From NCBI GenBank assembly GCA_947167075.1, contig CAMVGR010000008.1, positions 16,383-80,382 on the forward strand: a stretch of DNA of 64,000 bases, read 5' to 3'. Shown one piece after another: positions 34,249 through 42,947 of this stretch. Origin of the DNA: an uncultured Bacteroidales bacterium. Lineage in GTDB: Bacteria; Bacteroidota; Bacteroidia; Bacteroidales; P3. Under the pieces are notes generated by a model that saw nothing but the letters and a program-made list of their open reading frames with translations, searched no databases and had not been told where the DNA came from. The position numbers were made by a program, and so were the translations under genes. Position 1 is the first letter of the stretch. Every line of letters begins with the position of its first letter.

Positions 34249-35109
34249 ATGCATATACTTGTCACAGGTGCTAAAGGACAGTTGGGGACCCACTTCCGTC
34301 TGCTTGCTCCACAATCGCAGTACGACTGGTGCTTTACCGATGTCGAGGAGCTGGACATAACCGATGCAGGGGCGGTGAAAGACTATGTAGAAAGCAAAGG
34401 GATTGGCCTCATTATCAACTGTGCTGCATACACCAACGTCGATCGTGCCGAGACGGACGAGGCAGTGGCTATGCGAATCAATGCCGATGCTGTGCACAAC
34501 ATGGCCGAAGCATTAAACCATGTCGGGGGCTACCTCATCCATTTCTCTACCGACTATGTGTTCGGTGGCAATAAAAACAATACACCCTGCACCGAAAACG
34601 AGTCCCCCAATCCGACGGGAGTATATGGACGGACCAAGCTGGCAGGTGAGGAGATGGCACGCCAATGCCATAGTCTCGTGTTTCGAACGTCGTGGTTGTA
34701 TTCTGAATATGGCCGCAACTTCCTGCTCACTATGATGCGTCTCACAGGCGAACGTCCCGAGGTGCGTGTGGTATTCGACCAAGTAGGCACCCCGACCTAT
34801 GCCGGCGACTTGGCCAAAGCAGTCTTCACTGTGGTGGAGAGTGGGATGTATAAAGAGCACGAAGGCCTATACCATTTTGCCAACGAAGGTGTGTGCAGCT
34901 GGTACGACTTTGCCCACGAGATAGCTCACCTCAGCGGCCACTCGCATTGCAGGATACTTCCCTGCCATAGCAACGAGTATCCTTCGCCGGTCGTCCGCCC
35001 CTCCTATTCCGTGCTCGACAAGACCAAATTCAAACAGACATTCAACCAACAGATACCCCACTGGACCGATGCGTTGCGTCGGTGTATGAATAACCTCTCA
35101 TTATGCTGA
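34249..35109 (+). CDS. rfbD: dTDP-4-dehydrorhamnose reductase
   Basis: 286 residues. MHILVTGAKGQLGTHFRLLA is the NAD(P)H-binding motif (GxxGQLG). The conserved NCAAYTNVDRAETDE, HFSTDYVFGG and the active-site YGRTKLAGEE (YxxxK) follow, with FRTSWLYSEYGRNFL. It reduces dTDP-4-keto-L-rhamnose to dTDP-L-rhamnose. It starts 1 base after rfbC and overlaps the following dehydrogenase gene by 7 bases. The dehydratase rfbB needed for this pathway is not in the window, so it must be elsewhere in the genome. Confidence 0.97.
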   Translation: MHILVTGAKGQLGTHFRLLAPQSQYDWCFTDVEELDITDAGAVKDYVESKGIGLIINCAAYTNVDRAETDEAVAMRINADAVHNMAEALNHVGGYLIHFSTDYVFGGNKNNTPCTENESPNPTGVYGRTKLAGEEMARQCHSLVFRTSWLYSEYGRNFLLTMMRLTGERPEVRVVFDQVGTPTYAGDLAKAVFTVVESGMYKEHEGLYHFANEGVCSWYDFAHEIAHLSGHSHCRILPCHSNEYPSPVVRPSYSVLDKTKFKQTFNQQIPHWTDALRRCMNNLSLC

Positions 35110-36386
35110 CACTTAGTGATATAAAGCCTTGTATTATTGGCCTTGGATATGTAGGTCTACCATTGGCACACCTCTTCTCCACACGCTATCGCACTGTGGG
35201 GTTCGACCTTAATGTCAGCAGAGTGAGCGAATTGATGGCTGGCCACGACTCCACTCTAGAGGTGGAAGATTCCGTGCTTAAAGAGGCTCTGAGTAAGCAC
35301 CAACTCACATGCACTACCCACGAGGATGATATTAAGGACTGCAACGTCTATATAGTGGCCGTGCCGACCCCGGTCGATGACAACAACTATCCCGACCTCG
35401 CTCCGCTTGTTTCTGCCTCCGAGGTGGTAGGTCGAGTCATCTCCAAGGGAGACATCGTCATCTACGAGAGCACTGTTTACCCCGGTGTGACGGAGGAGGT
35501 ATGCCTCCCTGTCGTAGAACGGGTCAGCGGCTTGCACCTCAACGAGGACTTCTACGGAGGCTATAGCCCTGAACGCATCAACCCCGGCGACCATCAGCAC
35601 CGTGTGGAGACCATCCGCAAGGTGACCAGCGGTAGCACCCCCGAGGCTGCCGAGGTGATAGACCAACTCTACAATAGTATCCTACTTAACGGCACCCATA
35701 AAGCACCCAGCATTAAGGTGGCCGAGGCGAGCAAAATTATTGAAAACACGCAGCGTGATGTCAATATAGCCTTTGTCAATGAATTGTCCAAAATATTTGC
35801 TGCCATGGGAATCGACACCCATGATGTGCTCGAAGCTGCTGCCAGCAAGTGGAACTTCATTCGCATGCAACCCGGCTTGGTTGGGGGGCACTGTATCAGC
35901 GTAGATCCTTACTATCTGATCGAGCGCTCGCAGCTCTACGGTGTCCTGCCGCGTGTGATAAGCAATGCCCGACGTGTGAACAATTCGATGGGCAACTATG
36001 TGGCCAACCAAACCATCCGCCAGATGAACCTCAAAGGGCTGACCGTAAAGGATGCCCGCATCCTCATTGTCGGCTTCACATTCAAAGAAAACTGCCCTGA
36101 CATCCGAAATACCAAGGTGGTGGACATCATCCACACACTGCAAGACTATTCGCACAACATCACGGTCTACGACCCCTGGGTCGATCCGCAGCGTGCAAAG
36201 GCTGAATACGGCATAGTGGTGGACAACGAGTTGCCGCAGTCGTGCTCATGTTTCGACGCAGCCATTCTTACAGTCGCTCACGACTGTTTCCGCACGCTCG
36301 ACATCCGAGCTTTGGTTCCGCAGCCGGGTGTGGTATACGATGTAAAGGGATTCCTTCCACGCAATATTGTTGATGCAAGATTATAA
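35103..36386 (+). CDS. UDP-sugar 6-dehydrogenase (WbpA/TviB type)
   Basis: 427 residues. KPCIIGLGYVGLPLAHLFST is the Rossmann start. VAVPTPVDD, IYESTVYPGVTEEVCLP and SPERINPGD follow. The central GGHCISVDPYYL contains the catalytic Cys. FTFKENCPDIRNTKV and YDPWVD close the UDP-binding C-terminal domain. The pattern VAVPTPVD...SPERINPGD is that of UDP-N-acetylhexosamine (WbpA, TviB, WecC-like) dehydrogenases more than UDP-glucose dehydrogenases. It makes a UDP-hexuronic acid for the polysaccharide. Exact substrate is not certain. Confidence 0.9.
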   Translation: MLTLSDIKPCIIGLGYVGLPLAHLFSTRYRTVGFDLNVSRVSELMAGHDSTLEVEDSVLKEALSKHQLTCTTHEDDIKDCNVYIVAVPTPVDDNNYPDLAPLVSASEVVGRVISKGDIVIYESTVYPGVTEEVCLPVVERVSGLHLNEDFYGGYSPERINPGDHQHRVETIRKVTSGSTPEAAEVIDQLYNSILLNGTHKAPSIKVAEASKIIENTQRDVNIAFVNELSKIFAAMGIDTHDVLEAAASKWNFIRMQPGLVGGHCISVDPYYLIERSQLYGVLPRVISNARRVNNSMGNYVANQTIRQMNLKGLTVKDARILIVGFTFKENCPDIRNTKVVDIIHTLQDYSHNITVYDPWVDPQRAKAEYGIVVDNELPQSCSCFDAAILTVAHDCFRTLDIRALVPQPGVVYDVKGFLPRNIVDARL

Positions 36387-36398
36387 AACCCCCTATAT

Positions 36399-38327
36399 AT
36401 GAAAAATCCAATTCGAAAGGTCTCGTTCGACCTAGTGCGTAAATACCGCCATTCCACTGTGTCGCAGTGGATCATCCTAGCATTCGATATAGTGCTATTT
36501 CTAGTGGCATTTCTTGTGACCGAGCTTTTCCGCTACGTCAATCCCGGCCTCGAGGACTTTACCATTCGCACTACTATGCTCAAGTTCCTGGGTGTGCTGA
36601 TGCTCACCGTCATGTTCATGCTCCTGGTGGGTTCGCACCGAGGCATAATCAGGCACGCCGGACTGAGCGACATCTGGAAGATAATGTTGGTCTCCATCAT
36701 TCCGGCAGCGATATGTGTGGCATTCAACTTTGCCAACTACAAGATTCACCCGCCGCTGATTCCTTTCCGCTACACATTGTCCTATCGCGAGATATTCATG
36801 CTTTATTCGATGCTGGCAGCGCTCATGATCCTGGAGCGTCTGGCTCTGCAGCGCATCTACAACGACTACTTCCGTCGCCGCCGTCCAGAGGTCAATGTCC
36901 TAATATATGGAGCTGGTGCAGCCGGCATCATCACCTACAATGCCCTGATTCAGGACCTACGAGTCGAAAACCGTGTGGTGGCTTTCATCGACGACGACAT
37001 GTCGAAGGTGAACCAGGAATTGAATGGTGTGCCTGTGCTACGAGTGCGTACGGTGCTGAATCCGAAATATATCGAGAAGAATAATATCAGCCAACTCATC
37101 ATCGCTATCCCTGCCATCCGTCCCCTCCACAAGCAGGCTATCACCAATCGTGCGCTCGACCTCGGACTCACGGTGAAGTCGGTCCCCCACATTACCACCT
37201 GGATCAACGGCTCTTTCACGGCCAACCAGATTGAGGATATAAAGATCGAAGACCTGCTGGAGCGCGAGCCTATCAAGATGGACAACGTGAACATTGTGCG
37301 AGAGGTGGTGGACAAGGTGGTGCTGGTCACAGGAGCCGCTGGCTCGATAGGCAGCGAGATATGCCGCCAGCTGATGCTCTACAAGCCTGCCAAGGTCGTC
37401 ATGCTCGACCAGGCAGAAAGTCCTATGTACGACCTTCAGTTCGAACTGCGCAACACTTATGCCGACCAATTGGACCGTATGGAGTTTGTCATTGCCAATG
37501 TCAAAGACCGTGCCCGCGTCGAAGAGGTGTTCCAGCAGTTCCATCCCAACCTTGTCTATCATGCTGCCGCCTACAAGCATGTGCCATTTATGGAGGAGAA
37601 CCCCTACGAGGCGGTCTACATCAATGTGTTCGGCACACGCAATATGGCCGACCTCAGCATCAAGTACGGGGTGCAGAAGTTCGTCATGATTAGCACCGAC
37701 AAGGCTGTCAATCCCACCAATGTGATGGGAGCTACCAAACGTATGGCCGAAATCTATATCCAGAGCCGCTCCACCGACCAGACCCATTTCGTCACAACCC
37801 GCTTTGGCAATGTGCTGGGCAGCAACGGCTCGGTGATACCTCTGTTCAAGAAGCAGCTGGCTGCTGGTGGCCCACTCACAGTGACCCACCGCGACATAAT
37901 CCGCTACTTCATGACCATACCCGAAGCCTGCAACCTGGTGCTCGAGGCAGGTGCCATGGGCGAGGGTGGCGACATCTTCGTCTTCGATATGGGCAAGCCC
38001 GTGAAGATATACGACATGGCTCGTAAGATGATTCAGCTCTCCGGTCGTACGAATATCGAAATCAAGGAGATCGGCCTCCGCCCGGGCGAAAAGCTCTACG
38101 AAGAGCTATTGGCCACCAAGGAGAACACCATCCCCACCTACCACCCCAAAATCATGCGTGCTCAGGTTCGCAAATATCCGCTCGATGCCATCGACCGCGA
38201 ATACAACGAACTATGGACCATCCTCGAGGGCATGGACGACATGCAGATAGTGGCCAAGATGAAACATATCGTGCCCGAATTCAGAAGCAACAATTCGGTC
38301 TACTGCCAACTCGACAAGCCGGAATAG
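36399..38327 (+). CDS. Membrane UDP-sugar 4,6-dehydratase (CapD/WbpM/PglF type)
   Basis: 642 residues. The N-terminal 135 residues hold four membrane helices. A first Rossmann-like fold (VNVLIYGAGAAGIITYNALI, about 165-290) precedes the catalytic SDR domain: VLVTGAAGSIGSEICRQLM (about 307), YHAAAYKHVPFMEENPYEAV, and STDKAVNPTNVMGATKRMAE, where the usual YxxxK tyrosine is replaced as in WbpM/FlaA1 (DKA...MGxTKR). These enzymes convert UDP-GlcNAc to a 4-keto-6-deoxy sugar on the way to QuiNAc, FucNAc or bacillosamine. It is the last gene of the operon. Confidence 0.93.
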   Translation: MKNPIRKVSFDLVRKYRHSTVSQWIILAFDIVLFLVAFLVTELFRYVNPGLEDFTIRTTMLKFLGVLMLTVMFMLLVGSHRGIIRHAGLSDIWKIMLVSIIPAAICVAFNFANYKIHPPLIPFRYTLSYREIFMLYSMLAALMILERLALQRIYNDYFRRRRPEVNVLIYGAGAAGIITYNALIQDLRVENRVVAFIDDDMSKVNQELNGVPVLRVRTVLNPKYIEKNNISQLIIAIPAIRPLHKQAITNRALDLGLTVKSVPHITTWINGSFTANQIEDIKIEDLLEREPIKMDNVNIVREVVDKVVLVTGAAGSIGSEICRQLMLYKPAKVVMLDQAESPMYDLQFELRNTYADQLDRMEFVIANVKDRARVEEVFQQFHPNLVYHAAAYKHVPFMEENPYEAVYINVFGTRNMADLSIKYGVQKFVMISTDKAVNPTNVMGATKRMAEIYIQSRSTDQTHFVTTRFGNVLGSNGSVIPLFKKQLAAGGPLTVTHRDIIRYFMTIPEACNLVLEAGAMGEGGDIFVFDMGKPVKIYDMARKMIQLSGRTNIEIKEIGLRPGEKLYEELLATKENTIPTYHPKIMRAQVRKYPLDAIDREYNELWTILEGMDDMQIVAKMKHIVPEFRSNNSVYCQLDKPE

Positions 38328-38383
38328 TCATCCCATTGCTCCCCTATGAGGGGCATATTGCACCCCCAAAACGGCACATCAAC

Positions 38384-38427
38384 ACCGTACTTTTACCGTA
38401 CTTCATCCGTACATGCACCGTACCATC
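38384..38427 (-). repeat. Four tandem 11-bp units (GCATGTACGGT family), copy C
   Basis: On the plus strand: ACCGTACTTTT, ACCGTACTTCA, TCCGTACATGC, ACCGTACCATC. Further half-units facing the other way (ACGGTGTAGAT, ACGGTGTAGGC) follow at 38439-38460. It fills the 200-base gap between two convergent genes. A short CCCCT-ATG-AGGGG hairpin at about 38342-38354 precedes it. Confidence 0.83.
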
Positions 38428-38529
38428 CTCGCATATACACGGTGTAGATACGGTGTAGGCACGGTTAAGGTGCGTGAGAATCAGGTGGTTGAGTCCTTGC
38501 GAATAGCGTAAGTGCTTGATTTTAGTGAA

Positions 38530-39438
38530 CTATAGCTCCACAATGGCAACGGCACGACGTATACGTTGCTGTGTGCCGGATGTGTCGTACAAGACGATCT
38601 GGAACAGGTATTGACCCATTGGCAGCCGGCTCCCGCCATCGGCCATACCGTCCCATACAATGCTTCCGCTGGTTCCTAGTAGGTCGCCGTTCAGTAGCCG
38701 TCGCACCATGTTGCCACGGACGTCGTAGATTTCGGCTCGTGCGGCCAAGCCGGACATCTCTAGACGATAGCTGATTTCGAGCCTGTCCTGGTATCCATCG
38801 CCGTCGGGAGATACGATGTCGGAGCTGAATTCGAAGCTACTTTCTTCAGCCAGATGTTCGGTGCTTTGCGAATTTGGCGATGTGGGAGTGCCGTAGCCTG
38901 CTGTGGAAGCAGCCGAAAACCAGTTGGTAGGGTCGTTCACCGGTCGGTCGAAATCGCGTCGTTCCAAAGCTACCCCTGCTTTGTCGCGAAGCAGACGGCT
39001 GTGCATCGATGGCGAATAGTCGAACCGTTGCACCACCGTGCTATCGACGGTACACAGCACCACACTGCCACCCGAGTTTGGATAGGTGGGAAGATTGCAT
39101 TCCAACAGATGGGAAGGATAGGCCACATGGAAGCATCCAGATACCGACGATGCATCTCGTGTTAGCACCACGTATGTGTGGGACTCCAGTGTGAAATGGG
39201 GTAGGGGATAGTGGGTCGAAAGGGTGTCGTGCAGCACACGTACGATATGATAGTCAGCTAGTTCGACCGACGAACTACCGGTGTTGTATAGCTCCAGATA
39301 TTCGGCTTCGCCCGTTTGGGGTTGGAAGAGCAATTCGCTCAGTGCCAGCGGTGACTGTCCGTATGCGAGAAACATGGCACCCCATGCCATGATGGCTGTT
39401 AGTATTCTTTTTCCCATTTGTTTAATAACGGATTGCAT
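38530..39438 (-). CDS. Secreted protein with lamin-tail domain and FlgD/T9SS-like C-terminal fold
   Basis: 302 residues. A signal peptide (about 1-28, ending FLAYGQ) is followed by a lamin-tail domain (LALSELLFQPQTGEAEYLEL YNTGSSSVELADY...HTYVVLTRD, residues about 30-115). After a linker comes SPDGDGYQDRLEISY and IYDVRGNMVRRLLNG...WDGMADGGSRLPMGQYLFQI, a FlgD-Ig/gliding-motility type beta-sandwich near the C-terminus. Such proteins are exported to the cell surface in Bacteroidetes. The length is short for the family, and the second domain is not a typical T9SS CTD with the final KxxxK. Function unknown. Confidence 0.78.
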   Translation of the reverse strand: MQSVIKQMGKRILTAIMAWGAMFLAYGQSPLALSELLFQPQTGEAEYLELYNTGSSSVELADYHIVRVLHDTLSTHYPLPHFTLESHTYVVLTRDASSVSGCFHVAYPSHLLECNLPTYPNSGGSVVLCTVDSTVVQRFDYSPSMHSRLLRDKAGVALERRDFDRPVNDPTNWFSAASTAGYGTPTSPNSQSTEHLAEESSFEFSSDIVSPDGDGYQDRLEISYRLEMSGLAARAEIYDVRGNMVRRLLNGDLLGTSGSIVWDGMADGGSRLPMGQYLFQIVLYDTSGTQQRIRRAVAIVEL

Positions 39439-39823
39439 GTCAGAAAATTGCCATGTAGATAGTTTGATGTGTTTGATTTTTTTTTGTGAGCATTCAAAAT
39501 AAATGTGTAATTTTGTTGATGAATAGGCGCTTTGTATTTTATATAAAGCAATGAACTATATTGACTTAACGCGATTCTTAATGGTACTAATCCAAACAAA
39601 AGGCCCTCAGTCGAAGCATTGTATCGTCATTGTTTTGGCTATGCTACAGCCAACAAATTGTTTTCAGAATAAACCGCATGGGAAGTCGCGGTATGTGCTG
39701 CCAGCATCTCGGCATCGTCGAGTGGCTATCCGGCAGGGCGTGGAGAAACTGAGATGTACCGTGGTGCCAGAGATGAGCGTAGGAGATATAGAACCACTCT
39801 AGACAACTAAACACACAGGACAG
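39439..39823. other. Intergenic region with possible plus-strand promoter
   Basis: TAATTTTG at 39508-39515 could be a -7 box, with TTTG at 39483-39486 (21-base spacing). The only plus-strand frame, 39551-39802 (83 codons), has no recognisable family and odd composition, so I do not call it a gene. Confidence 0.4.
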
Positions 39824-39946
39824 ATGAAGAAGAAAACAGTTTTAGACTTGTTTGTAAGCCTGGTGGCTTGTGCCACTAATCGATACATCTGCTACACGAC
39901 CGGCCTGACGGAAGTCCCCACTGCGTCTGAATTCAAATGGCAATGA
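39824..39946 (+). CDS. Possible 40-residue leader or small peptide upstream of the VTC gene
   Basis: ATG at 39824 gives MKKKTVLDLFVSLVACATNR followed by 20 more residues, with a stop at 39944-39946. The start has the charge-then-hydrophobic shape of a signal sequence ending at LVAC, like a lipoprotein signal. It overlaps the start of the VTC-domain gene (39937) by 10 bases. This suggests translational coupling. No family is known to me, and it could be a chance frame. Confidence 0.35.
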   Translation: MKKKTVLDLFVSLVACATNRYICYTTGLTEVPTASEFKWQ

Positions 39947-40701
39947 GTGTTCTGGAGCAAATGCAACCCATAGGGTTGGAACAGATGAATGCCGTGCGGC
40001 TCATGAATCGTGTGGACCAAAAGTATATAGCGTGCGTAGACCAGCTGGAGACCCTGCTGGGCAAGGTGGCCGATGCCTACTATGTGCAGCATATCGATGG
40101 CAATCCATGGTCGTCCTATCGCACACTATATTTCGACACAGAGGGCTTGGCTATGTACACAATGCACCACAACGGGAAGATAAACCGACAGAAGATAAGA
40201 GTGAGAACCTATTGCTCGACAGATGCTACCTATTTCGAGATCAAAAACAAGGACAATAAGGGGAAAACCCATAAGGTGAGAATACCGGTGAAAGAGGCAG
40301 ATTTCGACTCGGTGTTCAGCCTGCCCGAGGTGCGCAGGTTCGTGTCCGACCGAACAGAGTATCCTGTCGAGACGTTGCACGAGTGCCTAGAAAATAGGTT
40401 CGAACGACTTACCCTGGTGGATAAAAACCTGAAGGAGAGGGTCACCATCGATAAGGGCATCCGCTTCTACAATCGCGCGACCGGATGCAAGGCCGATATA
40501 TCGCGCCTGATGGTGATAGAGGTAAAACACGAAGCAGGAGCCCCCAAGTCGGAGATAGAAAAGGCATTGAGCTCGATGTATATATTGCCTCGACGTATGA
40601 GCAAATACTGTATCGGTACGGCGCTGACCAACAATGATGTGAAGCGTAGTCGTTTCAGTCGCAAGTTGAAGTATATCGACAAGATAATCAACAAAGTCTG
40701 A
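39937..40701 (+). CDS. VTC-domain (polyphosphate polymerase-like) protein
   Basis: 254 residues. MNRVDQKYIACVDQL, YRTLYFDTEGLAMYTMHHNG KINRQKIRVRTY, FEIKNKDNKGKTHKVRIPV, LVDKNLKERVTIDKGI and VIEVKHEAGAPKSEIEKAL are the successive basic/acidic strands of the VTC tunnel domain (PF09359). The conserved R-x-R, E-x-K and E-x-K pairs line the triphosphate tunnel. In yeast Vtc4 this domain makes polyphosphate; bacterial members are soluble and often near CotH-like or membrane proteins. Here no such partner is visible. Likely phosphate-polymer or triphosphate chemistry. Confidence 0.88.
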   Translation: MAMSVLEQMQPIGLEQMNAVRLMNRVDQKYIACVDQLETLLGKVADAYYVQHIDGNPWSSYRTLYFDTEGLAMYTMHHNGKINRQKIRVRTYCSTDATYFEIKNKDNKGKTHKVRIPVKEADFDSVFSLPEVRRFVSDRTEYPVETLHECLENRFERLTLVDKNLKERVTIDKGIRFYNRATGCKADISRLMVIEVKHEAGAPKSEIEKALSSMYILPRRMSKYCIGTALTNNDVKRSRFSRKLKYIDKIINKV

Positions 40702-40770
40702 TAATAATATGCTATGGAGTACAATATAAACGATAAAAAGCAGTTATACTGATAAAAAAGCAACGAGTAG

Positions 40771-41277
40771 ATGAAACCGATAGTGAGTATTATCATGGGG
40801 AGCACAAGCGATCTCCCTGTTATGGAAAAAGCTTGCCAGTTCTTCGAAGAGATGGAGATTCCCTTCGAGGTGAATGCACTGTCTGCCCACCGCACTCCAC
40901 AGGAGGTGAGCGAGTTTGCCCATTCTGCCGCTGGCCGTGGCATCAGAGTGATTATAGCTGGTGCAGGCATGGCTGCCGCATTGCCGGGTGTGATCGCCGC
41001 AGAGACACCGCTGCCCGTCATTGGAGTTCCCATCAAGGGTAGTGTGCTCGAAGGGCTGGATGCCACATTCGCCATTATGCAGATGCCTCCGGGAATACCT
41101 GTTGCTACAGTTGCTATCAACGGTGCACAGAATGCCGCAATACTGGCCATGCAGATGCTGGCCTTGGCAGACGAAGCACTGATGCAGAAACTGGTAGCGT
41201 ACAAGGCAGGACTGAAGAAAAAGATAGTCAAGGCCAACGAGGATTTGGCTGCATTGCAGTACAAGTACAAGTGCTGA
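40771..41277 (+). CDS. purE: N5-carboxyaminoimidazole ribonucleotide mutase
   Basis: 168 residues, the class I PurE length. VSIIMGSTSDLPVMEKACQF holds the catalytic Ser/Asp. NALSAHRTPQEV carries the active-site His, and IIAGAGMAAALPGVIAAETP LPVIGVPI forms the CAIR site. It moves the carboxyl group of N5-CAIR to C4 in de novo purine synthesis. It stands alone here, without purK, with 69 bases to the VTC gene and 45 to the deaminase fusion; all three face the same way, so they may share a transcript. Confidence 0.97.
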   Translation: MKPIVSIIMGSTSDLPVMEKACQFFEEMEIPFEVNALSAHRTPQEVSEFAHSAAGRGIRVIIAGAGMAAALPGVIAAETPLPVIGVPIKGSVLEGLDATFAIMQMPPGIPVATVAINGAQNAAILAMQMLALADEALMQKLVAYKAGLKKKIVKANEDLAALQYKYKC

Positions 41278-41322
41278 GACATTAATCCACCAGTAGTAGG
41301 CCACAAATAAAAGGGAATAGCA

Positions 41323-42351
41323 ATGATCACAATCGGAATCACGGGTACATTGGGTGCAGGCAAAGGCACCATAGTTGACTATTTGGTTAAGAATAGGGGT
41401 TTTGTGCACTACAGCGTGCGCGCTTTCATTACGGAGGAGATCAAACGCCGAGGGCTGGTAGTGAACCGTGATACGATGACCATGGTGGGTAACGACCTTA
41501 GGGCACAACACACTCCGTCGTGGATTGTGGAGCAGTTGTACGAGCAAGCCTCAATGTCGGGGTGTAATTGTATCATAGAGAGCGTACGCACCCCGGGCGA
41601 GGTTCAAGCACTGCGTGGCAAACCAGGATTCTATCTCTTTGCGGTCGATGCCGACCCAAGGGTTAGGTACGAACGCGCCGTTCTGCGAGGCTCGGAGACG
41701 GATCATATCGACTATAACACCTTCATCTCGAACGAGCAGCGCGAAATGGATAATGACGACCCAAACAAGCAGAACCTCAAGTACTGTATAGGGCAGGCTG
41801 ACTTCTGTTTCGATAATGGTGGCACTATAGAGCAGTTGAACGAGCAGGTGGAGCAGGTGTTGGATAAAATCACCTATCACCGCCCCTCGTGGGACGAGTA
41901 TTTTATGGAATTGGCCAATACAGCTAGCAAGCGTGCCACGTGCGACCGCGGTCGTTCTGGCTGTGTTATTGTGAAAGACAAGCAGCTATTGGTGACAGGG
42001 TATGTAGGCTCTCCCAGCGGCTTGCCGCATTGTGATGAGGTGGGTCACCTTTTTAGGCAGAGTATAGATGCCGATGGCCATATCACAAACCATTGTGTGC
42101 GAACTGTCCATGCAGAGCAAAATGCCATTTGTCAGGCTGCTAGACGAGGTATCGCACTCGATGGAGCTACCCTCTATTGCAGAATGACACCCTGTCGCAC
42201 CTGTGCTATGCTCATCATCAATTGCGGTATCAAGCGTGTGGTCTGCGAAAGAAAATACCATGCAGGTGCGGAAAGCGAAGAGCTTTTCAGACAGGCAGGA
42301 ATACAGATAGAGTTCTTCCACGACGAGGTGCAGCAGTACGCAAACCAGTAA
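41323..42351 (+). CDS. Nucleotide kinase-like P-loop domain fused to a dCMP/cytidine deaminase
   Basis: 342 residues, two domains. Residues 1-180 are a dephospho-CoA-kinase/NMP-kinase-like P-loop domain: ITGTLGAGKGTIVDYL (Walker A) and CIIESVRTPGEVQALRG. Residues about 190-335 are a zinc deaminase of the dCMP type: RSGCVIV, YVGSPSGLPHCDE, VHAEQNAIC (H263, catalytic E265) and TPCRTCAM (C291, C294). The simplest role is dCMP to dUMP conversion for dTMP supply. The same domain order occurs in the anti-phage deaminases (AvcD/DCD group), which are longer. There is no adjacent RNA antitoxin that I can recognise. Confidence 0.85.
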   Translation: MITIGITGTLGAGKGTIVDYLVKNRGFVHYSVRAFITEEIKRRGLVVNRDTMTMVGNDLRAQHTPSWIVEQLYEQASMSGCNCIIESVRTPGEVQALRGKPGFYLFAVDADPRVRYERAVLRGSETDHIDYNTFISNEQREMDNDDPNKQNLKYCIGQADFCFDNGGTIEQLNEQVEQVLDKITYHRPSWDEYFMELANTASKRATCDRGRSGCVIVKDKQLLVTGYVGSPSGLPHCDEVGHLFRQSIDADGHITNHCVRTVHAEQNAICQAARRGIALDGATLYCRMTPCRTCAMLIINCGIKRVVCERKYHAGAESEELFRQAGIQIEFFHDEVQQYANQ

Positions 42352-42359
42352 CTCCTCTG

Positions 42360-42914
42360 CTATAGTTTCTTTAAATAGGGCGATTTGGAAAGGTCGGTAG
42401 GGTTGGTTCCCTGCACACCTTCGGGTATGGGCATACCTAGTTGGTCAAAGTGTATGCGCCAGTATTCTGGTATGGCTCCTGAGGAATCTCTCCAATTCAT
42501 GGGTTTGGATTCGAATACTCCGGGGAAACAAACGTAGATTAGCTCTGAACAGTACATGGCATTATTGTCGGGAAGGAATGCGTTGTCGTAGGGCAGTCCG
42601 AGAAAAGACTCGGCACGGGATATTACTGCTACGGTGTCGAAAGGTATTGTCAGACGGTATACATCTGGCAATGGCACCCCCTTATCTAGAGGGCGTTGGC
42701 ACACGCCGCATTGATGCGAGGCATCAATAATCCATACGGTATCACCCACTTTGGTCACCAATGCGACGTGTGTGTATTCTCCTGTGCTTTCTTTGACGGC
42801 TTTCCCCATTCCTGTAGTGTCTTTGTAAAACAGCAGGTCGCCAGGCAAAAGGGGCTGTTGCTGGGCCTGTGACAGGAACGGTATGAGCAGAAAGGAGAAT
42901 AGTAGCCCTTTCAT
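42360..42914 (-). CDS. YiiX/YebB-like permuted NlpC/P60 cysteine hydrolase
   Basis: 184 residues with a signal peptide (1-17, LSQAQ). LLPGDLLFYKDTTGMGKAV, EYTHVALVTKVG (His), IDASHQCGVC, LGLPYDNAFLPDNNAMYCSELIY match the circularly permuted papain-like PF05708 group. In that fold the His of the HVALV strand and the Cys of YCSEL form the catalytic pair. Secreted relatives cleave amide or acyl-lipid bonds in cell wall or lipoproteins. Convergent with the deaminase fusion (8-base gap) and followed upstream by metK on the same strand. Confidence 0.87.
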   Translation of the reverse strand: MKGLLFSFLLIPFLSQAQQQPLLPGDLLFYKDTTGMGKAVKESTGEYTHVALVTKVGDTVWIIDASHQCGVCQRPLDKGVPLPDVYRLTIPFDTVAVISRAESFLGLPYDNAFLPDNNAMYCSELIYVCFPGVFESKPMNWRDSSGAIPEYWRIHFDQLGMPIPEGVQGTNPTDLSKSPYLKKL

Positions 42915-42947
42915 AATCGTGCTAATAGTCTAGATCAAAGCTGTATC

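Noticed and set aside
39551..39802. 83-codon gene upstream of the VTC gene
   Set aside because: No family, no signal sequence and unusual composition; a possible promoter alone is not enough.
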